In this document: one piece after another, positions 1-8,155 of the stretch
How the letters are laid out: each line of letters begins with the position of its first letter
Position numbering within the stretch: position 1 is the stretch's first letter
NCBI RefSeq assembly: GCF_934372025.1
Contig: NZ_CAKROJ010000008.1
Location: forward strand, 1-64,000
Length of the DNA: 64,000 bases
Direction: 5' to 3'
Source of the DNA: an uncultured Blautia sp.
GTDB lineage: Bacteria; Bacillota; Clostridia; Lachnospirales; Lachnospiraceae
Translations under genes and position numbers: made by a program
Notes under the pieces: model-generated
Told to the model about the DNA's origin: nothing
Seen by the model: the letters and a program-made list of their open reading frames with translations, nothing else
Database searches by the model: none

Positions 1-258
1 GTTCTGGTCGATTTTTATTCCGATACCTGTATCCCATGCAAACAGATGGCAGGCATCCTCGGGGATATCGAAGACGAAAATGAAGATGTCCTCTACATCT
101 ACAAAGTTAACGTAAATTACGACAAAACACTGGCAGAAGAATATAAAGTCATGTCTGCTCCGACCGTTATCTGCTTTGTAAACGGAGAGCAGAAGGGAAA
201 AGTCATCGGTCTGAAAGAACCAGAAGAAATTGAAGCATTATTTGAAGAATTTATCTGA
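1..258 (+). CDS. thioredoxin-family protein, 5' end cut off by the window
   Basis: Frame 1 is open from the first base and encodes 85 residues ending at TGA 256-258. The active site CIPC is at fragment residues 10-13 after the hydrophobic strand VLVDFY, and a cis-proline motif SAPT follows, so the fold is thioredoxin. About 20 N-terminal residues are missing. It precedes the sulfur-carrier gene by 38 bases and heads an operon containing APS reductase. I infer that it supplies electrons to a sulfur-assimilation step or reduces persulfides. The internal ATG at 46 is not the true start because the CxxC lies upstream of it. Confidence 0.88.
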   Translation, partial: VLVDFYSDTCIPCKQMAGILGDIEDENEDVLYIYKVNVNYDKTLAEEYKVMSAPTVICFVNGEQKGKVIGLKEPEEIEALFEEFI

Positions 259-296
259 AAGAATTACAATTTTTGAAATAAAAGGAGAAAAGAAGT

Positions 297-506
297 ATGT
301 TTATCAAAGTGGCAGGAGAAAAGAAAGAATACCCGGAAGGACTTACCGTTAAGGAACTGATCGAGAAGGAAGATGTGGAGACACCACAGTATGTTACAGT
401 GACCATTAACGACGAATTTATAGAAAGCGGAGCCTTTGATTCTACTGAAGTAAAAGATGGTGACGAAATTGAATTTCTGTACTTCATGGGAGGAGGAGCA
501 AGATAA
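297..506 (+). CDS. ThiS/MoaD-like sulfur carrier protein with masked C-terminus
   Basis: This 69-residue beta-grasp protein matches the ThiS/MoaD/CysO carrier family in size and in its hydrophobic pattern. Members carry sulfur as a C-terminal Gly-Gly thiocarboxylate. Here the protein ends MGGGAR, so two residues (Ala-Arg) follow the di-glycine and would have to be cleaved before activation. That is the arrangement described for HcyS of the Wolinella homocysteine pathway, which ends Gly-Gly-Ala and is trimmed by the protease HcyD. A JAMM protease gene lies downstream at 1575 and the activating enzyme overlaps the stop codon (TAATG). AAAGGAG at 281-287 is the ribosome site. Role in cysteine or homocysteine formation is inferred. 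Confidence 0.85.
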   Translation: MFIKVAGEKKEYPEGLTVKELIEKEDVETPQYVTVTINDEFIESGAFDSTEVKDGDEIEFLYFMGGGAR

Positions 507-1312
507 TGTCATTTACAAATGAGCAGTTAGAGCGTTATTCACGCCATATTATTCTCAAAGAGGTTGGTGCCAAAGGTCAGAAGAAGCTTCTGAATGCAAA
601 AGTGCTGGTTATCGGTGCAGGCGGGCTTGGTGCTCCGGTGTCTATGTATCTTGCGGCAGCCGGTGTTGGAACCATTGGAATTGCAGATGCAGATGATGTA
701 GATCTTTCCAACCTCCAGAGACAGGTCATCCATACCACAGCAGATCTAGGAAAAGCCAAAGTGAAATCTGCAAAAGAAACTATGCAGGCAATTAATCCTG
801 ATGTCAAAGTTAATACATACCGCAAATTTATTACATCTGAAAATATCATGGATATCATCAAGGATTATGATTTTATCATTGATGGTACAGATAATTTCCC
901 GGCAAAATTCCTGATCAATGATGCATGTGTAATGGCAGGAAAACCATTTTGCCATGCCGGTATCATTCGTTTCAAAGGCCAGCTGATGACATATGTTCCG
1001 GGAGAAGGGCCATGCTACAGATGTGTATTTAAGGATCCGCCGCCGAAGGATGCTGTACCGACCTGCAAACAGGCCGGAGTAATCGGAGCCATGGGCGGAG
1101 TGATCGGAAGCCTTCAGGCAATGGAAGCTATCAAATATATCATTGGAAAAGGGGAACTTCTTACAGGAAAACTTCTTACCTATGATGCACTGAGCATGAC
1201 TTTCCGTACGATCAAGCTTCCAAAGAATCATGACTGTCCGGTTTGCGGTGACCACCCTACCATTACCAAGCTAATCGACTACGAACAGGCAGAATGTGAT
1301 ATGCATATGTAA
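506..1312 (+). CDS. HesA/MoeB/ThiF-family E1-like adenylyltransferase
   Basis: A 268-residue E1-like enzyme that would adenylate the C-terminal glycine of the carrier encoded just upstream. The ATP-binding motif GAGGLG is at residues 37-42, the Arg-containing NLQRQ at 69-73 and the adenylation DGTDN at 126-130. Two CxxC pairs (C170/C173 and C244/C247) form the usual zinc site, and C187 in PTCKQAG is the candidate sulfur-transfer cysteine. Length is normal for MoeB/ThiF. The start ATG overlaps the stop of the carrier gene by one base, so the two are translationally coupled. The pairing with a masked carrier and a JAMM protease suggests sulfur assimilation rather than thiamine or molybdopterin synthesis. 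Confidence 0.9.
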   Translation: MSFTNEQLERYSRHIILKEVGAKGQKKLLNAKVLVIGAGGLGAPVSMYLAAAGVGTIGIADADDVDLSNLQRQVIHTTADLGKAKVKSAKETMQAINPDVKVNTYRKFITSENIMDIIKDYDFIIDGTDNFPAKFLINDACVMAGKPFCHAGIIRFKGQLMTYVPGEGPCYRCVFKDPPPKDAVPTCKQAGVIGAMGGVIGSLQAMEAIKYIIGKGELLTGKLLTYDALSMTFRTIKLPKNHDCPVCGDHPTITKLIDYEQAECDMHM

Positions 1313-1561
1313 TATGAATTATGTATCGTATGTCTCCGAAGCAGAATTTTGGTAGCCATCAGCTGATACATTGAGCTGAAACTGGCGAAGCTGACCGTGT
1401 GGAGCTAAATTCAAGTGTACAGATAAACAAATTCATAAGAAGATGCTCTGAGATGGTCGGTACTTAGTGACCGTATTGTGGTCACTTATGTACCGCTACC
1501 AATCGAAGGCAGCGAGAGCGTATCTTCGGTGAATTGTTTATCATGTACACGCAGTTATTAG
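1313..1561. other. structured non-coding interval inside the sulfur operon (long imperfect inverted repeat)
   Basis: No plausible gene lies here. Arms at 1415-1434 and 1531-1550 are near-perfect reverse complements (GTGTACAGATAAACAAATTC against GAATTGTTTATCATGTACAC). Nested inside are GAAGAT..GCTCT pairing with GAGAGCGTATCTTC, and a compact hairpin at 1459-1495 with GGTAC and GTGACC arms. A competing long-range match joins CCGAAG (about 1336-1341) with CTTCGG (1524-1529). No U-tract follows, so it is not a simple terminator. It may be a structured RNA or a palindromic non-autonomous mobile element. Exact ends are uncertain. Confidence 0.6.
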
Positions 1562-1574
1562 AGGAACTTTTATT

Positions 1575-1994
1575 ATGAAATTATATTTAAAAAAATCACA
1601 TTACCACACCATCCTGGAGCACTGTATCGCAGGTCTTCCAAATGAATCATGCGGTCTTCTTGCAGGAATAAAAGAAAATGAAGAAATTACTGTCACCAGA
1701 GTTTATCTACTTACAAATCTGGATGCCAGCAGAGAACATTTTTCCATGGATCCAAAAGAACAGTTTGCAGCAGTCAAGGATGCCAGAGCAAACGGATATA
1801 AAATCATCGGAAACTTTCATTCTCATCCGGAATCTCCTTCGCGTCCATCTGAAGAAGACAAACGTCTGGCATTTGATCCGACGATAGAATATCTGATACT
1901 TTCTCTTATGGAAGAAGGAAATCCGGTTCTGAAAGCATTCGGAATCGATAAAGAAAAGAATGTTGCGATCCACGAGATCGAAATTACAGAATAA
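1575..1994 (+). CDS. JAMM/M67-family metalloprotease (Mec/HcyD-like)
   Basis: A 139-residue zinc isopeptidase-like enzyme. The full JAMM signature HxHx7SxxD is visible: H82, H84, S92 and D95, with catalytic Glu candidate E24 in NESCG. Known relatives are Mec+ (releases cysteine from CysO in Mycobacterium) and HcyD (trims the C-terminus of HcyS). Because the carrier in this operon ends in GG-Ala-Arg, trimming is the expected first role. Release of an amino acid from the charged carrier is possible too. It is separated from the E1-like gene by a structured interval, and aprA follows 17 bases downstream. Confidence 0.9.
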   Translation: MKLYLKKSHYHTILEHCIAGLPNESCGLLAGIKENEEITVTRVYLLTNLDASREHFSMDPKEQFAAVKDARANGYKIIGNFHSHPESPSRPSEEDKRLAFDPTIEYLILSLMEEGNPVLKAFGIDKEKNVAIHEIEITE

Positions 1995-2011
1995 AGTCAG
2001 GAAGAAAAAAT

Positions 2012-3706
2012 ATGAGCAAACACTTACAGGTAAAACACTTACATACCGATGTCCTGATCATAGGCGGTGGCACTGCAGGATGTTATGCCGCACTCACCAT
2101 CAGCAGAAACTCTGGCGCTTCCGTTCTTGTTGCAGAAAAAGCGAATATTAAACGAAGCGGGTGTCTTGCAGCAGGTGTTAATGCGATCAATGCTTACATT
2201 GTTAAGGGTCATAAACCACAGGACTACGTAGATTATGCAACCAGGGATGCTGCCGGAATTGTAAGAAATGATCTTCTTCTGAGCGCAGCCAGAGAATTTA
2301 ATGAAGTAACAGCAGATATGGAAAAGCTTGGCCTTGTGATCCTCAAGGACGAAAACGGAGACTATGTGGCAAGAGGAAATCGTAACATTAAGATCAATGG
2401 CGAAAATTTCAAGCCACTTCTGGCAGATGCCGTATACAAAAGTGAGCATGTAGAGGTCCTTAATTACGTAAACATCACAGATCTTCTTACAGAAAACGGA
2501 AGAGTTTACGGAGCTGTCGGATTTTCTATCATGGAAGAAACCGCCTATGTGATCCATGCAAAGGCAGTCCTGATCGCAACAGGTGGAGCAGCAGGACTTT
2601 ATAAACCAAACAATCCGGGATTTTCCAGACATAAGATGTGGTATCCGCCATTCAATACAGGAGCCGGTTATGCAATGGGAATCCGTTCAGGTGCAGAGAT
2701 GACAACCTTTGAGATGCGTTTTATCGCACTTCGCTGTAAAGATACGATTGCTCCGACAGGAACGATCGCACAGGGTGTGCAGGCAAAACAGGTAAACTCA
2801 AAAGGTGAAATTTATGAAAACATTTACGGCCTGACCACCAGTCAGAGAGTTTATGGCACAGTCAGAGAAAATCAGCTTGGACATGGCCCATGTTATCTCA
2901 GAACTTCCGGAATCACTCCTGAACAGGATCAGGACCTTCTCAAGGCATATCTTAATATGGCACCGAGCCAGACATTAAAATGGATTGAAAGCGGAAGGAT
3001 GCCGAGTGAACAGGATGTAGAGATTCAGGGAACCGAGCCATATATCGTAGGAGGTCATACAGCCAGTGGTTTCTGGGTTGATACCAGAAGAGAAACTACT
3101 ATTCATGGACTTTATGCAGCCGGTGATGTGGCAGGAGGTTGTCCACAGAAATATGTTACCGGTGCTCTGGCAGAGGGCAAGATCGCCTCTCTGGCAATCA
3201 TCGAGCAGCTAAAAGAAAAACACAATGAAGAAACAGCCGAAATTGAAAAGCAGGCACAGATGATCATTGATGGTTACGAAAAGATCTGCAACGGAAAAAA
3301 TGGTCTGTTTTGTATTGACGAACTGGAAGAGGCCATGCAGAAGGTAATGGATGAATATGCCGGTGGAATTACCAGCAGCTATCAGTTTAATGAGAAACAG
3401 CTGACACTTGCAAAAGAAAAGATTCTGCGTCTGAGTGAACTGGCAGATCAGGTTGGCGCGGAAGATATGCATGAGCTTTTATTTGCATATGAATTAAAAG
3501 AAAGACTGCTTGTCTGTCAGGTGCTCATCGAACATCTTAAGAATCGAAAAGAAACCAGATGGCATTCATTCAATGAAAATCTTGATCATCCTGAAACGGA
3601 TCAGAATTTCGAAAAATATGTAAATTCCAGAATGGAAGACGGCAAGATCCATATTCTGTTCAGGGATCTGGTAAAGGGGGATACTTATGAGCATACGAAT
3701 TCGTAA
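2012..3706 (+). CDS. aprA: adenylylsulfate (APS) reductase alpha subunit, FAD-binding
   Basis: This 564-residue protein belongs to the fumarate reductase/succinate dehydrogenase flavoprotein family. The FAD Rossmann motif GGGTAG is at residues 18-23, RSGCLAAGVNA follows, and a C-terminal FAD-contact segment GLYAAGDVAGG lies near residue 370. AprA reduces APS to sulfite and AMP with AprB as electron donor. It is shorter than AprA of dissimilatory sulfate reducers (about 620-660 residues), consistent with an assimilatory form. The first ATG after AGGAAGAA at 2000-2007 is taken as start. The last 20 bases overlap the ferredoxin gene, and CysDN, which makes APS, follows in the same operon. Confidence 0.88.
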   Translation: MSKHLQVKHLHTDVLIIGGGTAGCYAALTISRNSGASVLVAEKANIKRSGCLAAGVNAINAYIVKGHKPQDYVDYATRDAAGIVRNDLLLSAAREFNEVTADMEKLGLVILKDENGDYVARGNRNIKINGENFKPLLADAVYKSEHVEVLNYVNITDLLTENGRVYGAVGFSIMEETAYVIHAKAVLIATGGAAGLYKPNNPGFSRHKMWYPPFNTGAGYAMGIRSGAEMTTFEMRFIALRCKDTIAPTGTIAQGVQAKQVNSKGEIYENIYGLTTSQRVYGTVRENQLGHGPCYLRTSGITPEQDQDLLKAYLNMAPSQTLKWIESGRMPSEQDVEIQGTEPYIVGGHTASGFWVDTRRETTIHGLYAAGDVAGGCPQKYVTGALAEGKIASLAIIEQLKEKHNEETAEIEKQAQMIIDGYEKICNGKNGLFCIDELEEAMQKVMDEYAGGITSSYQFNEKQLTLAKEKILRLSELADQVGAEDMHELLFAYELKERLLVCQVLIEHLKNRKETRWHSFNENLDHPETDQNFEKYVNSRMEDGKIHILFRDLVKGDTYEHTNS

Positions 3707-3998
3707 AGAACGCTGCGTCGGCTGCGGAAAATGTCAGGAAGTATGTCCTGGTACCCTGATTCAGATCATTGATAAAAAAGCAATCATGAAATATCCGAAA
3801 AACTGCTGGGGCTGTGTTTCCTGCGTAAAGGAATGCAAAGCAGGCGCTATTGAATTCTATCTTGGCGCAGACATCGGCGGCATGGGTGGAACCATGAACG
3901 TTACTCAGAAAGGGGATCTTCTTAACTGGAACATCACCAAATCTGACGGCAGTGAACTGGTCATCAGTGTTGATCGGAGAAATTCCAATAAATATTAG
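3687..3998 (+). CDS. aprB: APS reductase beta subunit, 2x[4Fe-4S] ferredoxin
   Basis: A 103-residue ferredoxin with two clusters of four cysteines: C10, C13, C16, C20 and C40, C43, C46, C50, the latter in NCWGCVSC. It delivers electrons to the FAD of AprA. AprB of sulfate reducers is about 150 residues with a longer C-terminal tail that wraps around AprA. Here that tail is short, about 50 residues after the last cluster. Start ATG 3687 follows AAGGGGG and lies inside the end of aprA, so the subunits are translationally coupled. The cytoplasmic electron donor may be the thioredoxin at the operon head, but this is a guess. Confidence 0.9.
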   Translation: MSIRIRKERCVGCGKCQEVCPGTLIQIIDKKAIMKYPKNCWGCVSCVKECKAGAIEFYLGADIGGMGGTMNVTQKGDLLNWNITKSDGSELVISVDRRNSNKY

Positions 3999-4013
3999 TA
4001 CAGGAGAAGAATT

Positions 4014-4916
4014 ATGAGCGGATTATCACATTTAGATGAACTCGAAGCAGAAGCAATATATATTATCCGGGAAGTGGCAGCAGAGTGCGAAAAACCTGTT
4101 ATGCTTTATTCTATCGGAAAAGACAGCTCAGTGATGCTTCATCTCGCACTGAAAGCTTTTTATCCGGAAAAACCACCTTTCCCGTTTCTACACGTAAATA
4201 CAACATGGAAATTCAGGGAAATGATTGAATTTCGTGACAAGACAGCCAAAGAGCTTGGAATCGAAATGCTGGAATATATCAATGAAGATGGTGTGAAGCA
4301 GGGAATCAATCCTTTTGACAACGGATCCGCTTATACTGATATTATGAAAACACAGGCTCTGAAACAGGCTCTCAATAAATACGGATTTACCGCTGCATTC
4401 GGCGGTGGGCGCCGTGATGAGGAAAAGAGTCGTGCCAAAGAAAGAATTTTCTCTTTCCGCAATGAAAATCATGCATGGGATCCTAAAAACCAGAGGCCGG
4501 AAATGTGGAAGCTTTATAATACAGAAATCAACAAAGGCGAGAGTATTCGTGTCTTCCCGATTTCCAACTGGACTGAAAAAGATATCTGGCAGTACATAAA
4601 AAGAGAAAATATTCCGATCGTGCCTCTTTATTTTGCAAAAGAACGTCCGATAGTATACCGTGACGGAAATATCATCATGGTGGATGATGAGCGTATGCGT
4701 CTGAATCCTGGTGAAAAACCGGAAATGAAAAAAGTACGTTTTCGTACTCTTGGATGCTATCCGCTGACCGGTGGTATTCTTTCTGATGCAGATACTCTTG
4801 ATGCAATCATCGATGAGACATTAAGTTCTGTGGAATCTGAAAGAACCAGCCGAATCATTGATTCAGACGGCGGTGCAGCCAGCATGGAAAAGAGAAAGAG
4901 AGAGGGGTACTTCTAG
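4014..4916 (+). CDS. cysD: sulfate adenylyltransferase subunit 2
   Basis: A 300-residue catalytic subunit of ATP sulfurylase, which makes APS and pyrophosphate from sulfate and ATP. The PP-loop SIGKDSS is at residues 33-39, and the family segments GGGRRDEEKSRAKER and FPISNWTEKDIW are present. Length matches E. coli CysD (302). It is preceded by AGGAGAAG and ends in TAG directly abutting the ATG of cysN. Its place just after aprAB shows the APS produced here is reduced directly, with no APS kinase or PAPS step visible. Confidence 0.97.
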   Translation: MSGLSHLDELEAEAIYIIREVAAECEKPVMLYSIGKDSSVMLHLALKAFYPEKPPFPFLHVNTTWKFREMIEFRDKTAKELGIEMLEYINEDGVKQGINPFDNGSAYTDIMKTQALKQALNKYGFTAAFGGGRRDEEKSRAKERIFSFRNENHAWDPKNQRPEMWKLYNTEINKGESIRVFPISNWTEKDIWQYIKRENIPIVPLYFAKERPIVYRDGNIIMVDDERMRLNPGEKPEMKKVRFRTLGCYPLTGGILSDADTLDAIIDETLSSVESERTSRIIDSDGGAASMEKRKREGYF

Positions 4917-6608
4917 ATGAGCGGATTACTGAAATTTATTACCTGTGGAAGTGTGGATGATGGAAAATCCACACTGATCGGACATATCCTTTATGATTCA
5001 AAACTGCTTTATGCAGACCAGGAAAAGGCCCTGATCCTTGACAGTAAGGTGGGATCCAGAGGCGGCGCAATCGACTATTCACTTCTTCTGGATGGTCTGA
5101 TGGCAGAGAGAGAACAGGGTATTACCATTGATGTTGCCTATCGTTATTTTACAACTGATAAGAGAAGCTTCATTGTTGCAGATACACCGGGACATGAAGA
5201 ATATACAAGAAACATGGCTGTCGGTGCTTCATTTGCACAGCTTGCAATTATCCTTGTTGATGCGAAACAGGGAGTTCTGGTTCAGACAAGACGCCACAGT
5301 CGTATCTGTGCTCTGATGGGAATCCATCACTTTGTATTTGCTGTTAATAAGATGGACCTTGCAGGCTACAGCGAAGAAAGATTTAACGAGATCGTTAAAG
5401 ACATCAATGAACTTTCCCAGAGCCTTGGGCTTCAGGATGTTGTGATTGTTCCAGTCAGCGCAACAGAAGGTGACAACGTGACTGTAAAATCTGAAAATAT
5501 GCCATGGTATACAGGCAAAACTCTTCTGAATCATCTGGAAACAGTTGACGTAACAGAGACAGAGGATGAAGCAGGATTTTATATGCCGGTACAGAGAGTC
5601 TGCCGTCCAAACCATGAATTCCGTGGCTTTCAGGGACAGATTGAAAGTGGGAAGATCAAAGTCGGACAGACCATTACTACACTTCCAAGCAACGAGACTG
5701 CAACTGTAAAATCTCTTCTGAACGGAAGTACTTCCGTAGAAGAAGCTGTGACAGGTCAGGCAGTTACCATTCAGCTTGATAAGGAAGTAGATGTCAGCCG
5801 CGGCTGCGTTCTTACAGATCAGGCACAGCTTTCTGTGGCAAAAAGCTTTACGGCGACTCTGCTCTGGATGGATGACAGCAGGCTGACGATCGGAAAAGAA
5901 TATTTGCTTAAACTCGGAACAAAGAGAATTCCCGGATTTATCCGCAGTATCAAATATAAGATCGATGTAAATACTGGAGAACATCTCAAAGCAGATTACA
6001 TTGAGAAAAATGAAATCGCACTGTGCGAGATTGAACTGGCTGAGAAGATTGTTCTTGACGAATTCAAAAAACACAAAACTCTCGGCGAGATGATCCTGAT
6101 CGATCGTGTGAGCCATATGACTTCTGCATGCGGTGTACTTGAGACTGTCGAAAATGAAGGAGAGAAACCATATTTCCAGAAAGATGATGTCAGAGTGGGT
6201 GGATATGTATTTGAAGAATTTTACTTCAACCTTGAAAATGCGATGATGTCCAAGGTCGGTTCCGAAAAGAAAACGTATCATGTTGGCGACGAAGTGCCGG
6301 TTGTCGGTGACAGCTTCAAATATCCGGAATATTTTGATATTCTTTCCGTTGAGGATGGAGCAGCAGTTCTGATCCGTGACGGAAAAGTAGAAGAAATCCA
6401 GAAGATTGAAGATTACCGTTACATGGGACTTCCGGTTGTGGATGAAAGAGGAATGGCATTGCTGGTGAAGAACAAAGCAGAACTCGACAGATTCCTGGAA
6501 GAAGCCGGCAAAGCAACCGCAGAAAACAGATCTGAATTACATAATAAATGGTTCCGATTTGAAACATACAGGAAAGTTGTATGCACAGATAACTTCTGGG
6601 TAATCTGA
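4917..6608 (+). CDS. cysN: sulfate adenylyltransferase subunit 1, GTPase, with C-terminal extension
   Basis: The regulatory GTPase of ATP sulfurylase. G1 GSVDDGKS is at residues 11-18, G3 DTPGHE and G4 NKMD follow, then EF-Tu-like beta-barrel domains to about residue 430. At 563 residues it is about 90 longer than E. coli CysN (475). The extra C-terminal part, with NLENAMMSKVGSEKK and the end TDNFWVI, has no Walker A, so it is not the APS kinase of CysNC fusions. I do not recognise this domain. The gene starts on the base after the cysD stop. It is the last gene of the sulfur operon; a terminator lies at 6745. Confidence 0.95.
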   Translation: MSGLLKFITCGSVDDGKSTLIGHILYDSKLLYADQEKALILDSKVGSRGGAIDYSLLLDGLMAEREQGITIDVAYRYFTTDKRSFIVADTPGHEEYTRNMAVGASFAQLAIILVDAKQGVLVQTRRHSRICALMGIHHFVFAVNKMDLAGYSEERFNEIVKDINELSQSLGLQDVVIVPVSATEGDNVTVKSENMPWYTGKTLLNHLETVDVTETEDEAGFYMPVQRVCRPNHEFRGFQGQIESGKIKVGQTITTLPSNETATVKSLLNGSTSVEEAVTGQAVTIQLDKEVDVSRGCVLTDQAQLSVAKSFTATLLWMDDSRLTIGKEYLLKLGTKRIPGFIRSIKYKIDVNTGEHLKADYIEKNEIALCEIELAEKIVLDEFKKHKTLGEMILIDRVSHMTSACGVLETVENEGEKPYFQKDDVRVGGYVFEEFYFNLENAMMSKVGSEKKTYHVGDEVPVVGDSFKYPEYFDILSVEDGAAVLIRDGKVEEIQKIEDYRYMGLPVVDERGMALLVKNKAELDRFLEEAGKATAENRSELHNKWFRFETYRKVVCTDNFWVI

Positions 6609-6677
6609 GGATATCTAAGGGTACTTCCTTAGGAATCTTCGATTTTTGAAAAATGAGAAACTGTCAGAATCAATTCA

Positions 6678-6724
6678 AGTCGAACATTACTTACCACCTG
6701 AAAGAGGTGGGAGTCTTCTCGACT
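6678..6724. repeat. palindrome resembling an IS200/IS605-type end
   Basis: In the 317-base gap after cysN, an outer arm AGTCGA (6678-6683) pairs with TCGACT (6719-6724) around an inner stem-loop CCACCT-GAAAG-AGGTGG (6694-6710). Small stem-loops like this are typical of IS200/IS605 element ends, but no transposase or TnpB gene is nearby. It could equally be part of a transcript end. The rest of the gap holds a short hairpin at 6616-6633, the terminator at 6745 and the hemA promoter. Confidence 0.4.
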
Positions 6725-6744
6725 GAGATAAATATTAAAACAGT

Positions 6745-6784
6745 ATATACCGGATTTCCAGAAGGAGGTCCGGTATATTTTTTT
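6745..6784 (+). terminator. rho-independent terminator after the sulfur operon
   Basis: Ten-base arms ATATACCGGA (6745-6754) and TCCGGTATAT (6769-6778) are followed by a T-run to 6784. It separates cysN from the hem operon. Confidence 0.88.
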
Positions 6785-6807
6785 GTATGGAAATCCAATG
6801 AATTTCA

Positions 6808-6836
6808 TTGACATTATGAGCTCAAAAGACTATCAT
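6808..6836 (+). promoter_or_regulatory. promoter of the hemA operon
   Basis: TTGACA at 6808-6813, a 17-base spacer and TATCAT at 6831-6836, about 90 bases before hemA and downstream of the preceding terminator. Confidence 0.75.
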
Positions 6837-6925
6837 TAAAACAGTATGTTTTTTTGTAAGTACTTATCGGAAAGATGACAGATTCTACAAAAAAGACACA
6901 GGAGGAAATAAAGGAGTAAAGTATC

Positions 6926-8155
6926 ATGACAATATCCATGATAGGAATAGATCACGACAAAGCACCCGTAGATATCCGGGCTTTGTTTGCGTTTACGAAG
7001 AAAAATGCCGGTGAAGCAATGGAACGACTGAAAGAAACAGCCGGGATACAGGGATGTATCATATTATCCACATGCAATCGCCTTGAAATATGGGCAAGCC
7101 ATGAAGAGGAACAGGAGGTTTCTCTTTACCAGTGCCTTTGCCAGTTAAAAAATATACAGGATGATTCTTATGAATCTTATTTTATTTCAAGGACAGACCG
7201 CGAGGCAGTGGAACATCTTTTTTATCTGGCAGGAGGTCTCAAATCCCAGATTTTCGGGGAGGATCAGATCCTGACGCAGATTAAGGATGCACTGAATCTT
7301 GCAAGAGAACATTTTACAACAGATAATGTACTGGAAGTGCTTTTTCGGATGGCAGTTACAGCTGGCAAAAAGATCAAGACAGAGGCGCCACTGGCACACG
7401 GCAATCCTTCTGTTATTCATCAGGCAGTAAATCATCTGAAAGAACAGGGATATGATATGCGTGGGAAGACCTGCATGGTAATCGGAAATGGCGAAATGGG
7501 TAAAGTTGCAGCACAGACATTACGTGATGCAGGAGCTAATGTAACGGTGACTGTACGACAGTATCGAAGTGGGATTGTCAGCATTCCGATCGGATGCAGC
7601 CGCATTCATTATGGTGAACGCATGAACTTCCTGCCAAACTGTGATGTTGTGGTAAGTGCAACAGCCAGTCCTAACTTTACGCTGCGGGAAGAACTATTTC
7701 AGGATGTTACTGTTTCCAAACCACTGCTTCTTCTTGATCTCGCTGTGCCAAGAGATATTGAACCTTCTCTTGGTCAGAAAGATAATATTACTCTTTATGA
7801 TATGGACAGCTTCCGTACTGAGAAATTATCACCGGAGGCAAATAAAAGTCTGATCAAAGCAGCAGCGATTGTAAATGATCAGATGGCTGAATTTTTTCAG
7901 TGGCTGGATGGCCGTGATGTGATCCCGAGGATTCAGGATATCAAAGCAGAGGCTGTACAGGATCTGAATCTGCGTATCGAAAAAATACTCAGAAAGACAC
8001 CGATGCAGGAAGAAGACAGGATTAATCTTCTGGAAGCTGTAGATACAGCTGCCGGCAAAGTTGTCAACAAAATGATCTTCGGACTGAGGGACAGTCTGAA
8101 TCAGGATGCTTTTCTGGAATGTGTTGCAGGATTGGAGAAAGTATATGAAGAATAA
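6926..8155 (+). CDS. hemA: glutamyl-tRNA reductase
   Basis: A 409-residue enzyme reducing glutamyl-tRNA(Glu) to glutamate-1-semialdehyde with NADPH, the first step of C5 tetrapyrrole synthesis. The catalytic cysteine C50 lies in STCNRLE, GGLKSQIFGEDQI is the family substrate-site segment, and an NADPH Rossmann motif GNGEMGK is near residue 188. The C-terminal helical dimerisation region is complete. It is the first gene of a six-gene run ending with hemL, which uses its product. Its end overlaps the precorrin-2 dehydrogenase start by 11 bases. Confidence 0.96.
   Translation: MTISMIGIDHDKAPVDIRALFAFTKKNAGEAMERLKETAGIQGCIILSTCNRLEIWASHEEEQEVSLYQCLCQLKNIQDDSYESYFISRTDREAVEHLFYLAGGLKSQIFGEDQILTQIKDALNLAREHFTTDNVLEVLFRMAVTAGKKIKTEAPLAHGNPSVIHQAVNHLKEQGYDMRGKTCMVIGNGEMGKVAAQTLRDAGANVTVTVRQYRSGIVSIPIGCSRIHYGERMNFLPNCDVVVSATASPNFTLREELFQDVTVSKPLLLLDLAVPRDIEPSLGQKDNITLYDMDSFRTEKLSPEANKSLIKAAAIVNDQMAEFFQWLDGRDVIPRIQDIKAEAVQDLNLRIEKILRKTPMQEEDRINLLEAVDTAAGKVVNKMIFGLRDSLNQDAFLECVAGLEKVYEE

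Noticed and set aside
297..1312. Thiamine biosynthesis operon (ThiS-ThiF)
   Set aside because: No thiG, thiH or thiE and no TPP riboswitch are present. The neighbours are sulfate-assimilation genes and a JAMM protease.
1459..1495. Terminator inside the sulfur operon
   Set aside because: The hairpin is strong but no T-run follows, and the larger nested repeat structure is not explained by termination.
5229..6281. 350-codon open frame on the minus strand opposite cysN
   Set aside because: Antisense shadow of cysN, with a cysteine- and phenylalanine-rich translation typical of such frames.
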